This document shows positions 1-13,800 of a stretch of DNA of 44,479 nt, one piece after another (within the stretch, counting starts at the first letter, position 1; every line of letters begins with the position of its first letter). The translations under genes were made by a program, and so were the position numbers. The notes below the pieces were generated by a model that saw nothing but the letters and a program-made list of their open reading frames with translations, was not told where the DNA came from and searched no databases. This DNA comes from Neelides folsomi. Its lineage: Eukaryota; Arthropoda; Collembola; Neelipleona; Neelidae. The stretch spans positions 1 through 44,479 of the forward strand of contig JAQGBZ010000467.1 of the NCBI GenBank assembly GCA_034687125.1, given 5' to 3'.

Positions 1-46
1 GCGGCACCGGAAATGTCGATTGCGGGTTCGAGTCCCGTCCGACCCT
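1..46 (+). tRNA. 3' part of a tRNA gene or tRNA-like gene
   Basis: Bases 22-38 form a T arm (GCGGG stem, loop TTCGAGT, stem CCCGT, with one G-T pair). They contain a perfect RNA polymerase III B box, GGTTCGAGTCC. Bases 39-45 (CCGACCC) fit the 3' strand of an acceptor stem, and a TTTTT run at 50-54 fits a Pol III terminator. Bases 2-18 form another 5-bp stem (CGGCA/TGTCG) with a 7-base loop. This is either the anticodon arm, which would lack the expected T33, or a long variable arm of a Ser/Leu-type tRNA. The 5' half lies outside the window, so the isotype cannot be read, and a tRNA-derived repeat is not excluded. Confidence 0.6.
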
Positions 47-54
47 TACTTTTT

Positions 55-1763
55 ATCGCACTCTGCGTGAGGAATCCGTCATAATAAATAATACATAATA
101 TTGTAAATCATTAAAATATTAATATATCTTCATAATACTTTTCTTCTTAAAATGAAAACGAATTGTAACAAGTATGCATCACTAATTTTAATAAATATTT
201 ATAGATATAATTATTTATCAGTTTATAATCTTTTTTTATTATAATTATGTAATTACAATATATTTGTATTTATGAATAGAATCGAAATATAATTTTAATT
301 TCATCATATTCATCGTAATAGGTGTACAAGTAAATTACTTTTTAATACTATATACATAATATTATATTGTGAATTTTTAAATATTTCTAATTGACAGTAG
401 TACTTTCACTATTAAATGCATACACAATTATGTACACAATTGTATTTTATACTCTAGGCTATTGTATTTTATTACTACATTTGTATTTGTTAATATCTAC
501 ATATTTCACAAATATATGCATACCATACCATATTTACAGTAAATTAGTATTAATACGAGTATTTCATCTAAACTTGTAATATAATACTTTATATATCAAT
601 AAAAATGATGATTTTATTTTATGTAAGGTACTGAATCAGACGAATTTTATACATTTATTTAAATATTTATGATACGCGTTTCTCATACATATCATACGTA
701 TTAATATTTATCTAATATCATATATACTAGAGTAGTTAGTATATATTTATAAGAAACTTAAAAGTACGTTTATATTTATATTCTACATAAGTAGGCATTT
801 AGATGTTTATAATTAGTTTAATTAGTATCAGTATGATCAATAATCATTATATTGTACAACTTAAAAATACTTTTTTGTGTAACTTGTATTATAAATAGCA
901 ATATTGGTAACAATCAGGAGTCATTTTAATCAATCCGTTAAAAAATATTATAAGTAAATTTAAGTTTCGATCGAATTGTTTATTTAGAAAAAATGTCATC
1001 TTGATGTTTGAAATAAATTTTAAATAGTTATTTTGTTTTGAGTAGTTGGTGAATGGCAGGAGACCCTAGTGAGCCATTAACTTGCCATGAAAGAATCGAG
1101 AGTAGGTTAAACATTTCATTTTTTTCTCCTTTGCTTTCAAAGTCAACTTGATTCTTCCCCTCTTGACTTTCTTAAGAAAACATTGAATTCTTTAGGATTT
1201 CTGGAGAAGACGCCGCCTGTTCGAATCTTGATTCACAGAACAATCTTCTCCAAAGTCCAATGGTTCAAACCAAGCTCCATGAGGTTTATTGTAAAGAAAT
1301 ACAGAAGGAAAAGACAGGAGTTTTGCATGAAAGGAAATGAATCTCCGAATGTGAGCGAAGTTGGATTTAATATTTGCATTATACATTATAGACCCCATTC
1401 CGCAAAAAGAAAAGGACTGGCACATATTATATTATATTACATGAGTATGTGTAACATATAATATGTTATATAACATAATAATACCTTTTTGAATCTACAA
1501 ATAACATATATGGTGAATTATGTATAAAATATCTCTTTCAAGAACTCTCTTCACTTTGAGGTTGAGATGAGCATAGATTTGTTTCTTCAAAGTTATAAGG
1601 TTCTTGAGGAATTCCTAAACTTTATTTATTTCCACATTCCTCTACGACATGAAGAAGCTGGAAAATGTAATTTTAAAACATTTCTTTGAACTGGATGCCA
1701 ATCAAAAATATGTCTATGAATTGAACGGGTTGAAGGAAATGAAGTGAGCAATTAGAGATATTA
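55..1763. other. AT-rich non-coding region including the dpr 3' UTR
   Basis: No open frame here looks coding. On the minus strand, an AATAAA polyadenylation signal at 1626-1621 lies about 140 bases past the dpr stop codon and probably ends that transcript. The rest is simple AT-rich sequence with no repeat or RNA structure that I recognise. Confidence 0.6.
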
Positions 1764-1873
1764 TTAGTATGCAAAAGGAATCAATACTGCCAACACGGCG
1801 AGGAGCATCACGTTGAGATAAGAACCCAAGACATTAGCGGAACTCTCGTGCTGGACGGCCGCCGGAAGCTCTC
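1764..1873 (-). CDS. dpr: dpr coding exon 7: GPI-type tail and stop
   Basis: After acceptor GTGACAG it encodes ELPAAVQHESSANVLGSY and then a hydrophobic stretch (LNVMLLAVLAVLIPFAY) up to a TAA at 1766-1764. The exon is visibly richer in G+C than its surroundings. Confidence 0.9.
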
Positions 1874-4800
1874 CTGTCACATGGAAGAGAAAGCTTTTAT
1901 ATGGATATAACATAGGGAATATTGTGGAGTGGGGGAGTCATAAAGGCAGAAGCTGGACAGCTTCCTCTCGCAATCGACAATCGGAAACAGTATCACTACT
2001 TTCACTACTCTAATAGCCTTTCATTTTGACACACCCTAAAATGATTTAACAAAAATCAATAAACCAAAATACTTTCATTAATCCCACAAATGCGTGTGTA
2101 CAATACAATCTAGAATGTTAGATACGAGTATATCGTGCCTAGGTATATCAATACAATATCTGTACATGAGTATTTAGTATTTACTGTATTACATATTTAA
2201 TCTTTTGTATTCTAATGTTTTACTAATAATGCAAAAAACATCAATTACATATATATTTATGATATATTTATGTAATTGAAGTGATAGAATACAAAAATAT
2301 AATTGAATACAATTGTAGAATGTTTACGGCTTTATCTATTTGTAATAAATGGCGAGATAAAGTGAAGCATTTGCTGGTTCAATTGGCAATCTTTGATAGT
2401 CGATTAAATAATTTTGGCCTTTGGATTTATTTAGTATTAATATAAGGGAGATACGATATAACATATCTGTATATGTTACTTTTTTATAACAAGCTAAGAA
2501 AGAAGATGTCCAGATGTACAAATTGGATATGACGGTACACATTAAGGAGGATTTGAAGCAGATTTGGGCGTATAGGTAGTAAAAGCAGAACTCCATTGAG
2601 AATTAATGTACCATTTAACACATGAACTGCAATAGTGTTTGATGCTAGGGAGGAAGCCCGACAACTGTAATTCCCCGAATCCCCCTTCCGCACCGAGAGA
2701 ACAGACAGGAACGCTGAGGCTTCCCCAGTTGTTTGATTCTTCAAAACTCTGAAAGATCGGAAATGACGACCTCATTAAATCCTCTTGTTCTTAATTGCCT
2801 TTCATTCTAGTCCAAAACTCACTGGGTTTTATTACATCATTTCCGACTCAAATAAAAATATATTTCCCAAATAATGGTTTTTTACATTCGCTATTGAAGA
2901 ACATAATTTTGGTATATTATTTTTAATACAGATTTTTTATTTAATTTATAGTATATGTGCCAAAAGTCTTTAAAAATGTTGATTAATTTTTAATAGTATA
3001 GTGCATCAATTGCAATTTTAATTATTAGTAAATTCAATTTTTCTATTTCTTCGGAATTTTATAAACCAATTGGTATTTGAGGATTTTAGATTTTAGACAT
3101 CAAAGAAAGAATATATTACAGTTACTTTACTTATAAAAAGTCACATGTGAAGAAAGGGAAAAATGTGTTGAAAGGAAAGTGTGAGGAATGTAAAGTGAAT
3201 ATGTAAGTAAGTGCGTTAACTCACTTCACTTTGATTCTGTTGTCTCCTCCAGGGAGAAGTCGATCTCCTTTAAACCATGTCAGATGGTTCGACTCAAGTT
3301 TCTTGTCCAGATGACTCGCCTTGCATGTGAGATGAAGAGAGGAGTCCACTTTGTAATGTCGTTCGTTCACCGCGTGCCCGTTGACGTCGAGGATCTGAAC
3401 GGCTGGAGCTAATAAAAACAGAATAAATAATATGCTTAACATAAAGGTAGGAACTCCAAGAGGGACGGAACATCTCGGAAACTTCCACGACGACCGTTTA
3501 GAATATACATAGAAGAAGACTGATACGGTTCACGGCATTTGATTTGAGTTGGAGAACAAAAGACACGGGCGAATGATTCCCCGGTGATTCATTTGCCAAC
3601 TCCGTGGGTTTGCATTGGCTTCCTATATCCCTCTTTGGTTCCTTTACCGCCTTTTCCCAGGTCGGTGGGAAACATCCCCGAAGGGATAAAAACTGCTTTG
3701 ACTCGACCAAGGAATTTTTGACGCGTCGTTCCGAAAGAGAAAAACTCGGATTTTTTTGGAGATTCCAAGCAAGAGGAAATAGCAAGACCTATTCCGTCAG
3801 TATTCCATTATATGGAAAATTTCCTTTTACCTCGAGACAAATCTCTTTGTTCTCCCTTTGTTTTATTCTCCTTTCAATTCCTCGGAGAATTTAGATGAAA
3901 ATGAAAAGCATTCGTCAATGCTCCACTTACCAATGACTCTCAAGAGAAAAATCAAAGCCTTTGGAGGGTGTGTTGACAATTGACACTTGTATTCGCCTTC
4001 ATCTCGCTTATTCACGTTGATGATTCCGAGTCGCCAATTATTTGGATATCTATGCCCACACAATTTCCTATTATTATGGCTCAATCACTCGATGAATAAA
4101 AACGTAATTAAAATGAACATTAAACAAACATCAAACATTATGAAGTTTTTGTGAGTTGATGGAGGTTTAATAGATAATAAATCACCTGAAATGAAGCCCG
4201 ATTCGCGTATCACTGCTGTACGTTTGATTACCCACCGTTAAAAGTTGAATGTCGTCACTCTTCCGCCGGAGCCAAGATACCTGCAAAAGAGAAAGAGGAA
4301 TAATTTATTAAACCCCCCCAAATGGGTTCTACTAAAACTTTTACGCTCAATCTTTTTACGATGCTATAATGTTGACATAAATGTCATTTGAGACTAATTT
4401 CATGAATATAATTTTAATGCAATAAGAGCATTAAAATTCAGAAATCTCATTAAGGGCATAAAATGGAACATTTCAAAAATTTTAAAAAGATCGCCATAAT
4501 AAAAAGTTTTCATGAACCTAGCTAAATATGGTCTTAATGGTTAAACTTTTCAATTTGGTTTAACGTAAATTGTAATGTAAACTTCAATATTTTTATACTT
4601 TTTACAAAAATTATTATCCGCAATATTTTCAAAATTCGTAAAGTGGTTTTCTGTTAAAGTTAGAAAAACACATCTGGGTCTCATGTGGAGCAAAAGGTTT
4701 TGGCTGGCAAATATGAAATAATGGTTTTCTTTTCATGAATTGAGTCCTTCAGATTTGATAGAGAAGGAAGTTAAATTGATAAAGGTCGGGCAATTTTCAT

Positions 4801-7800
4801 CTCGTGAAGGTAGATGGAATAGGAAATACACGATGAAGCATAAAAGGTCCCATATGGCCGTCTATTTTCCCTAACGCCCATTGACTTCCAATACACAATT
4901 TGTCTAAGTGAGGATAAGAATATTTTTTCACGAAAATGAAATATCGAAAGTGGGCTCCTCCAAATTTATCTTCCTATTACTTTACTGTAAAGTCTTTACA
5001 CATTCCCCTAAAGGGAATAGGAAAAATCATACAAAAATGAAATAAGCTTACGTTCCACTTAAGTAAGCCTTTTTTTACATAACGTTACACAAGTAAGGTG
5101 TTCCATTGAAAATATTGAAATATACCACACTTACTTACCGAATCTTCTAGAATATAATACATAAGATATACTATATACATACATACATACATGGCTCAAT
5201 ATTCTAAAGTAAATGGGGAAGATAGTGAGATTTCTTCCCTTTCACCATTCAAAGTCTTTGGAGAAATCCGAAAATGTATTTCTTCCTATCCAAATGGTGA
5301 ATTGAAGATCGACATTCTCGTATTGGGGAAATTCCATTTTGGCCCATTAGAACCAGTGAAGATATTTGGATCATTCACCCTTCATTCACAGGTTGGAAAT
5401 GAATGGTGTACTCAAATCAATCCCTTAGTACAATGATTCCATCCCAATGACCCTTTCCCGATCAATGATTCTTTAATGCCTATTGGCTCCACACCTCTTT
5501 CTCTCCTTCATCTTTTATGCATTGACTTCCTACACGTTCCGATTAAGCTTTATTTAAACCTTCTCTCATTCTATCAAATTGGGTTTTCAAAACTTTACAT
5601 TTGTACTGAAACCTCAACAAATCCCAAGAACCCCAAGAGATTTAAATCGCTTTTTAATGAGGGATTTGATTAATTGAAATTTTGTTGAACATTATTATTC
5701 AATCAAGTGTGTGACAGTTGTTATAAATTGTACAATTTTACTTAAAATAATAATAAAATTGGCAAGTGCTTAATAAAGGCCACGTGTTAAAATTAGAGAT
5801 GAGTATAAGGGGATTAAATGTCTCAAGATTTGTTATTGTAAAATGAATGTGGCAAAGGTGTAGATGAGATGAGATCTTGACAATGGGATCCTCATCTTGT
5901 TAACTCTAACTTCTTTTGGTCCAATTTTCCAATGATTTATCGATCAGGAGACATTTTGGCTCCAAGCCGAGGACTAATAACATTGCCAAAGCATTTCATA
6001 TCACGATTCTCTTTAATTTTTCTACTCAACACTTCCTTTGCATCACCATCTGAATCTCATCTTCATTTTCCTGATAATGCGTTTACGATCACTTCCCCCA
6101 ACACATTCCATTTTCCATTTATTTAATGGATTCACCACACTTTGGAGAATATTTTAAATCTACATTATTTTTACATTACACTCTTTTAGAAAAAGAATTT
6201 TGGCTTGGTGTGTGCTACACAAGTACAGATATATTGTTATAAAGATATTTACATATTACATTACACACAAACTGTGTATTGTCTTTTTAAAAATTCTTCA
6301 AAACATGTTGTGAAAAATGGATTCTTTCAAAGTATAAGTATGAATTTTGTCAAAAGTTCAATTTGTTTAAAATTTGAACTTTTACTATGATGTACAAATA
6401 ATTTAAATTAAATTCAACATCGTTTTATTGTATGTAGGTTAATGCAATATGAATTTAATTAAACTTACCAAAGAGAATATTCAAGTGTTTATATTATAAT
6501 ATACCTGTACCATATATCAGAACGATGTAGAGCACTAATCAAATTCAATAACGTTAAAGATTAATTTGATAATCTTCAAGTTTTTTAAAATTATTTAATG
6601 TTAAGCTCTTCGCTCTTTCACATCATTAACCTAAAATTTAGAATCCGATTAAGATTAAGAATAAGTTTTGATACATTTAAATGTCATAACTTTTAATGAG
6701 AAAATATGCAAATGAGGGTTGGGAAAGAAGCGGCAGATGAAGCTGCACGGAAGAAGATGACTAATGCTTTCATATTTTCATCTTTTCCCAGCCGTTGGGA
6801 AAAGTCCATCTGCTAACCCCCAAAATCCCTCTTACGAATAAATGGAAATTCGCTAAATTGCAAAGTAATTCTTTGCACAAAATTCTTCTCCTCGGGCCAA
6901 GTCGGTCTTATGACCAATGCACGGATATGTCTGACCAATACATATGATATTCCCATACGAGGGAAATGAAATATGAAGAAGCTGTAAAGATTAAAGATTC
7001 ATCTGATTCTCCTTTCTCACTATATCTTTTCACTTTGCTCTCTCGTTTGGTTAAGAGTTAAGACTTAAGAGCCAACAAGGGCCGCATTCGTTTAATCATC
7101 TTATCATGCTCAGCCATCCTCCTCATTTTAAACCAACCATCCTCGTTTCGTTTTAAGCCCACAGTTTCCTCATTTAGTATAAAAAGACCAGAATGATTTA
7201 TCTCTCAAAATCCTCTTGGCGGGCTTTTCGGTTCCGTCTGGTCTTTCCCAAACTTGGAAAATAAAAATCTTTGTATAATAGAGTACAAAGAGTATGTATT
7301 TGTATTATGTAAGTATTGTGTATACAGGGTAGTTAATATGTTTATATTCCAATTTTAAGATTTATAAGAATAATAATTAGTGGAGAGGGAGCAATCTTGC
7401 ATAATGGTACAGCTATGTATTTAGCTAGCAAGTATATATATCTCATGTATTTGTGTAAAATATTAATATATAGCTCCAACCTATTGTATTCAAATAAGTT
7501 CTTTTCTCTTGTATAATCATGAACCCTTTTATGTTATGATTTCATTGACGAATATATTTCAGTTGACTAAGCCTATTACCATTACCTTCCTTTTGACTTC
7601 ATTTATTTCTCTAAGCAAAGGGAAAGTTCAGACCATTTGAATAATGAATAATGAGTTGAACCAGTCGAGAAAAAATTATTTTTGGACTAAAATTAAAAAG
7701 AGAAAGGATCTCTAAACTTTTTGGTTTTTATGACCCAAATCAAAATTTGATCATTTGAAGAAATTTTCTTTTCTTTTATTTAGTCCTATTCAAATGACGT

Positions 7801-10800
7801 TGGATTTTCCTATACCATATATTGTGTATTTATTCATATCAATTTTGAAAAGGATGAGGATTTTAAAATGGCTTTGAAGTTCCAAGACCAATCCCTTGAA
7901 GCAACACGTAAAACCCCCAAAACATACAACGAGAATATTCGCGGACTATCAAATTGGAAGTGTGTACGTGGGCATTGTATCTCTGTATTATTATCACAGT
8001 TTTCCATCCTCCAAGGCAAAATTTAAGGCTTAAGGTAAAGAGCTACAAGAGAGGGAAGTGGAGATATCCAATTTAAATCTGCATTCAAATGTTCAAATCC
8101 CATGATAAAAGAGGAAATTTATTGAATTCAATAAACTATGAGTGGGAAGTGGAAAGACGGAGAAAACTCACTTGGTTAGCATTGTATATATTAAATTGTT
8201 CAAGTTTGAAATGGAGTTTCCAGTATAAATAGTAATGTCCTCCTACTCCATTCCAATTGACATTCACTCAATTGGATGATGCAGAAAGAGAGAAATCCAA
8301 AGAGGAATCTCAAATTGAGTCTGATATGCCCCGTTGGTCACTTTCGAATTCCGAGTTGGACGAGAGTCAATTTATTCTTAATTATCAAATCCATTCAAAC
8401 TCACTTCAATGTTTCACCCAACTTCTACTATCAGTATGGGAAATGTGTTCAATGTGGCACAATGTGACAATGAAATAAAACCTGCCGGTTTCATAATTAT
8501 TTGGGAAATTTAGGTCAAAATGACCAGTAGGTCCAAATTATTCCACTTACATCTATATGTATTTACTCTTCATGTTGGTTTATTTCGAAAGAGAAATTTG
8601 GCTGACGTTGCCTTCATTTATTTGTCCGCTTTTCCATGATGTATGCAAATTATTCAAAAAGTCTCCATGTTTTTCTTTTATTAATTCATACCCAAAGAGA
8701 GATCGTAATCAGTCAGTATAAAATTAAAATTGTCTAGAAAAGTTTTAAACTTCAATTTACACATCCCAAAAATATTTTCCTTATACATAAATGCTAAAAT
8801 TGTTAAAAATTCCATTACATTATTCAATTACCCTCAAGACAATGTTAAGGTATTTCTTGAGAGAGAAAACGAAGATTAATGATGTTGTGATGAATAAAAT
8901 ATATTGGTATACTTTTTACTATGTACTACATATACAAAAACCTATATTCTATATGTATCCTACTATATAATACACAGACTTATGTATATTTCATTTATTT
9001 ATGAAAGTTTTTCTGAGTTTTTGCAATTTAAAATCATTATATTTAATTGAATAAGATTTCCTTACAGTTCTCCCTTGTAGGAAAATAACGGCGCAGTCGA
9101 GGAGAACCTTTTCTCCCGCACGAGCCGTCACAGTGAAAGAAGTCCGATTGGATTCAAAGTAAGGCCCCATTGACCTCCCTGAAGATGAAGATGCAGCGAG
9201 GATTTTGGGTTCGTTTGACTCTGAGCTTTTCTCCATAGTTGACTTGTCTCCCTTGTCTTCCCAAACTTCCCGAGCTCGAGTTCTCCTTTGACGGGATTTG
9301 GTCATAATCACCGTGGAAGGGGGCCGTAAGACAAATGGGGGGAAAGTGGCATGTCTATGGCCATGGTTGCTTATCGTCGTCCCACCTTGAAAAAATTTGT
9401 TGTTTTTCTCCAATTCCGTTCTGTTTGCTCGATGATCCTCATGGGACGTCGGGGCGGTTGTCTTCAGAGACGAGACGTTTCTCTGGTGGTCTGCAAAAAA
9501 CAAAATTATTATCCCTCTGACATTTATGATTCCATGTACAAAGGAGAGAATTTCAGTTGAGGAAACATCCACGTCAAGGACTCTTTTATTCTTTTGACCA
9601 TTGAGAAAGAATGGGAGAATTGTTTCCGTTTGATTTACGTTAAAGGGAAGAAGGAGGCAGAAAATAATAAATGCTTTATAACAGTAAAATAACACATCGG
9701 TTTCGGTTCATTTCCAATTATTCTCCCATTATTTTCCCTTTACACTTTTCTATATGTAATATTCTCCATTCTTAACCTCTTATTGATACTATTTACCCCG
9801 CATTTTACCCCCGTTCTATATTTTAATATACAATTCTTCTATACATTTTATTCTACGTGTTCAAATTCATATTTGAAATCAAATGGTTTTGAATAGGAAA
9901 ATGGGATAAAATAGGTAATATGTAGGTAAACGGTGAAGATATAAAATTACGCATTTAAAGCACCCTTCAATATCTCCTTTTCCACTTCAGAGTCGAAGGA
10001 GAGGTTGAAGATAGCAATAAAGAGAATCTTGTAGTAAAGAATCCTAAAATGAAGACATGAATGGGATAAGGCGATGTAAAGTTGAGATGATTTTCTTAAA
10101 AAACTCTCACTCATAGGAAAGAGCCGGTGAAAATCTTTCTCTGGCTTGTGGCCAAAAGGACCCTCACTATTTAACTTATTAACTCCTTACTTCATATCAA
10201 TTCATAGTTGGTTCTTACAAAGTGAGGTTGGGCTTTGGGAAAAGCCTTTCGGCTTTCCTTCTACCTGAGAACATTTAAATTATCCCCTTTGAAGAACCAA
10301 AGTAAGGATCAAAGGCGAAGAGGGAAAAGAACCATTTATCAAATTGTGAATGCCGTTTCCACTCCTATTAAATAATAAGTTATCATTTCAATGGAGGGAA
10401 CAATCGCCTTTTCTTCCATCGTTGTTCACCAAGGCAAGGAAGTGGTTTGGAAGACTTAAGGCTATCGTGATTAAGAAATAAATTAGCAAGCCAAGTGACT
10501 CTTTTCCCAAGAGAGTCTCTTAAGGATTTTGATGCATGGATGAACGGGATTTCCTTCCGCTCATTCTTAATTATTTATTTGCAGAACGACGCGAAAGAGA
10601 ATTTATTAAATCAAAAATTCAAAAGCTCTCGACGGTCTTTATAAGACCTTTTGATTAATGAAAGTATAAATACGTATTTATAAATGCATGAATGATTAAG
10701 AAAACGGCTCAATTAACAATGTCAATACCCAATGATAACATGCAATTTATTATTACTATTTTTGCATAAACGAAGTAAGTTCAACATCTGGAAAATAGTC

Positions 10801-13800
10801 AAAGAAGGAATAAAACAGCAAAAATGAAAAACGTCTTGTGAAGAATATTTATATAAAAGGTGTCTTTGAGGAAAATCCAATTAAAAATAAAAATCTTTTA
10901 AAATTGAGAAAAAATCATAATTATGATGTCTATAAGATTCTCAAATTGTTATAAATTAGGTCTTGGAAAAGGATGGCATTAATATGTTATGTCAATTTTT
11001 GAAACTATTATTCATTAAGGAAGCGTCGTAAAATGTCAAAAATACTTTACAGCCCGAGCATACCAAAAGGGGAGTAAAGTTCGAAAGGGGAAATGATACT
11101 TTAAAATAAGATCTATAGAGGAGAAGAAATGAGGGAAAGGATGGAAAGTTTTGAAAATAGTTCTTAGGTAATTGCCCACCCAGCTGTTGTTCAGGGAGGA
11201 GATGGGCCGTGATCGTGGGAAAACTTTTCTCTTCAAAGGAGATGTCCCGATTCGTTAAAAAGACACTTTTTTATACAATGAGAATCTAAAACGAACGAGA
11301 TGAACGAGGGATACAATAATGCTAAACGATAATTGCTTTCATATGACCAACATCAGAAATGATTTATGTTCTTCAAGTTTACATCCTTAAACGTAGCATT
11401 TCTCTGCTACATTTCCCATGATACATTTTCCATGTATTTTGTCATAGTCTTTTAATGGATGTTAATCTTAATAAAATTCTCATTAGTAAATGAGATTGAA
11501 AAATTGTGTAGTATTTTTATTTATGTATTATTATACATAAATGTATGGTATTTGTAAGTATAAATGGATGAATAAATTCTGTATTTATGAATGTTTTAAA
11601 ATTCGCAAGATATTGAGTAGGTTTAGTTATAAATGGAGGGACGATTATTTAGTCTCGATTCTCTCGATTTTGTATGTAAAGCGAACCGCGATGCATCTTG
11701 CGTCATGATGAGGAACAGAGGAGATAGATCTCTTCTTGGCACAAATCCAGCCTCATTTTCTCTTCTGTCGTGTTGGACTTTTCTCCTGTATAATGAGAAT
11801 GGGAGTAAATTTCAAAGGGAGCTTTAAAAAGGGGCTAAGGATTTCAGTCACAGTTCCAAGGAAGGATAGAGAGAAAATCTCCTATAACTCTAGCGAAATC
11901 TCTCTCCCGTTTTCATTCCAATATTTATATATTCCGGACCATAAATATTACAATGATAAGTAAAACAATGGAAAATCCATCAACCTGTCTATCAAAACCT
12001 TTGTTTTGGAGATATTTTTTACCAAAATTCTGTTTTGTTTTATCCATTTTTCTCGAAATCCTTCTCTTATTCAATTCCTTACATGTTCATAACTTCATAC
12101 GTACAACATAGTTATAAGGTAGTAGATAGTTATAAGGTAGATAGTTATACTATTTTGTGTGTTTGAGTTTTTTGAATATTTGTCAAAATATTCTAAAATA
12201 ATAGAAGTTTTACTTTAGCACAGACATGTATGGTACATTGAGAAGTATTCGAATTTTGATATGTTTTAAATATTTTAAATAAATAAGACATTGAACTTTA
12301 TCCAAAAAGTATCAATATGGAATATGTTAAACGAAAATTAGATATTTCTACTTAAAAACCTTAAAAAAATTCACGCAAGTCCCTACATTTTTGAACCAAC
12401 AGACTGTAATGTCTACTATGCATTTATGACATTCCGTAAGTTATCTTCGTAAAGAAACATGATTTAATCTAGTTTTGAACTTTGTTGAATTTTACCGGAT
12501 CTGTTGAATTTTTATGCCGAACCTTAATAAAATATGCAGAGATAGATAAAAAAGTTTACTCTCTTCATGATTAAAATCGGAACTTGCGGCAGCGGAGAAA
12601 AAGGATTAGGAATGAAATAGAAGCAAAGGGGTTCTTAAATTGAGTACGGGCAGACTTTGTTAATCTGTCTCGATTTTTCTCTTTCTTTCTCAAGAAGTGG
12701 AGTTAAGTGAAAGGGGAAAGTGCTTTCTATGGCTCTCCACTCCCATCAAGGTCAGTTGTTTCACTGGGGTGGAAATCAGGGCACGGTGACCGAAATCCAA
12801 ATCCAACTCCCAATCTCCCACAGAGGTCCAAGTCAGAGGAATTCCTGGGAAATGTATAGATTGAGAAAATGGATGGGAAGGAGAGCAGCTAATTTATGAA
12901 AATGGTTGGCTGGAAAGATTCCAAAATCCTAAATGTCCTCTATCTACAATGGAAGTCCACCTTGAGTCAAAGCGACAAGCGGCTTCTGCCTCCAAACCAT
13001 TTCCGTTACTCATTTAAGATATACCTTCATATGAGCTGTTAAATTCAGTTTGGAAAATAAACTCATTCCATGAGTACATTAAATGACATACATATGATTC
13101 ATTTCTTCCATTTGGTCAATTACTTTAAAAGCCCTCTATATAAATAAAACTACTTAACTACGTTTAACTATCTACCATCATTACACAAATAATAAATCTG
13201 CATGATAAACCTTTGACAATCCATTAGTAGCCATTAAAAATTTATATAAAAGTTAATTGACTTTACCTGATTCTTTATTTAGTTTACTTAAATTACAATA
13301 CTGTGCAAGTACTGTACAAGTACAAAACAATAAAGTATGTAGAACAAAAAAGTACATTGAAATTATTTAGTTAAAATTTAAATAATTTTTTGTTGCAAAA
13401 GAGAATGGAATTTAAAAGAGAATGGAATTTATCCAGATGGGAAGTATGTTTTTAAAGTTAAGACATTGAACAGACCTGGATATTTTTGCATCAACGGTTC
13501 CTTTGACTTTAAGTACAATTCTATCCAAATGCTCTTCTTGTGTTTCTTTTACACTTGAGAGAAAAGAAGGAGGAAAATTCACCATTGTCTTTCCCACGAC
13601 CTTCCATAACTCAGGAAGTTGAAAGAAACTTTTGGAAGAAAAGAGGAAAAGAGAAGTGCAAGGGAATTTGGGAATTTTTCTCATCAGCCAAAACCACTTT
13701 CTTTTTTCCATCCTCCCTGATTGTAAGATCAGTTGAGTTCTCTCGTTTCATCTCCTGACATGTCACAAATATCGGTTCAATTAGACGAGATTTTAACATT

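Noticed and set aside
1183..1461. 92-codon plus frame rich in Lys and Arg
   Set aside because: No family resemblance and no gene context; it lies beyond the dpr polyadenylation signal and looks like chance.
2336..2596. 86-codon minus frame near the end of dpr
   Set aside because: It is out of frame with Ig2 and inside the last intron of dpr.
3498..3894. Overlapping open frames of 95 and 96 codons on opposite strands
   Set aside because: They lie inside dpr intron 4 (3930-3409), have no recognisable domains and are mirror frames of each other.
5160..5436. 81-codon plus frame after the TACA microsatellite
   Set aside because: Within dpr intron 2, opposite strand, with no recognisable protein sequence.
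7321..7340. TACAGGGTAGTTAATA as another mariner-type end
   Set aside because: No inverted partner was found within a reasonable distance.
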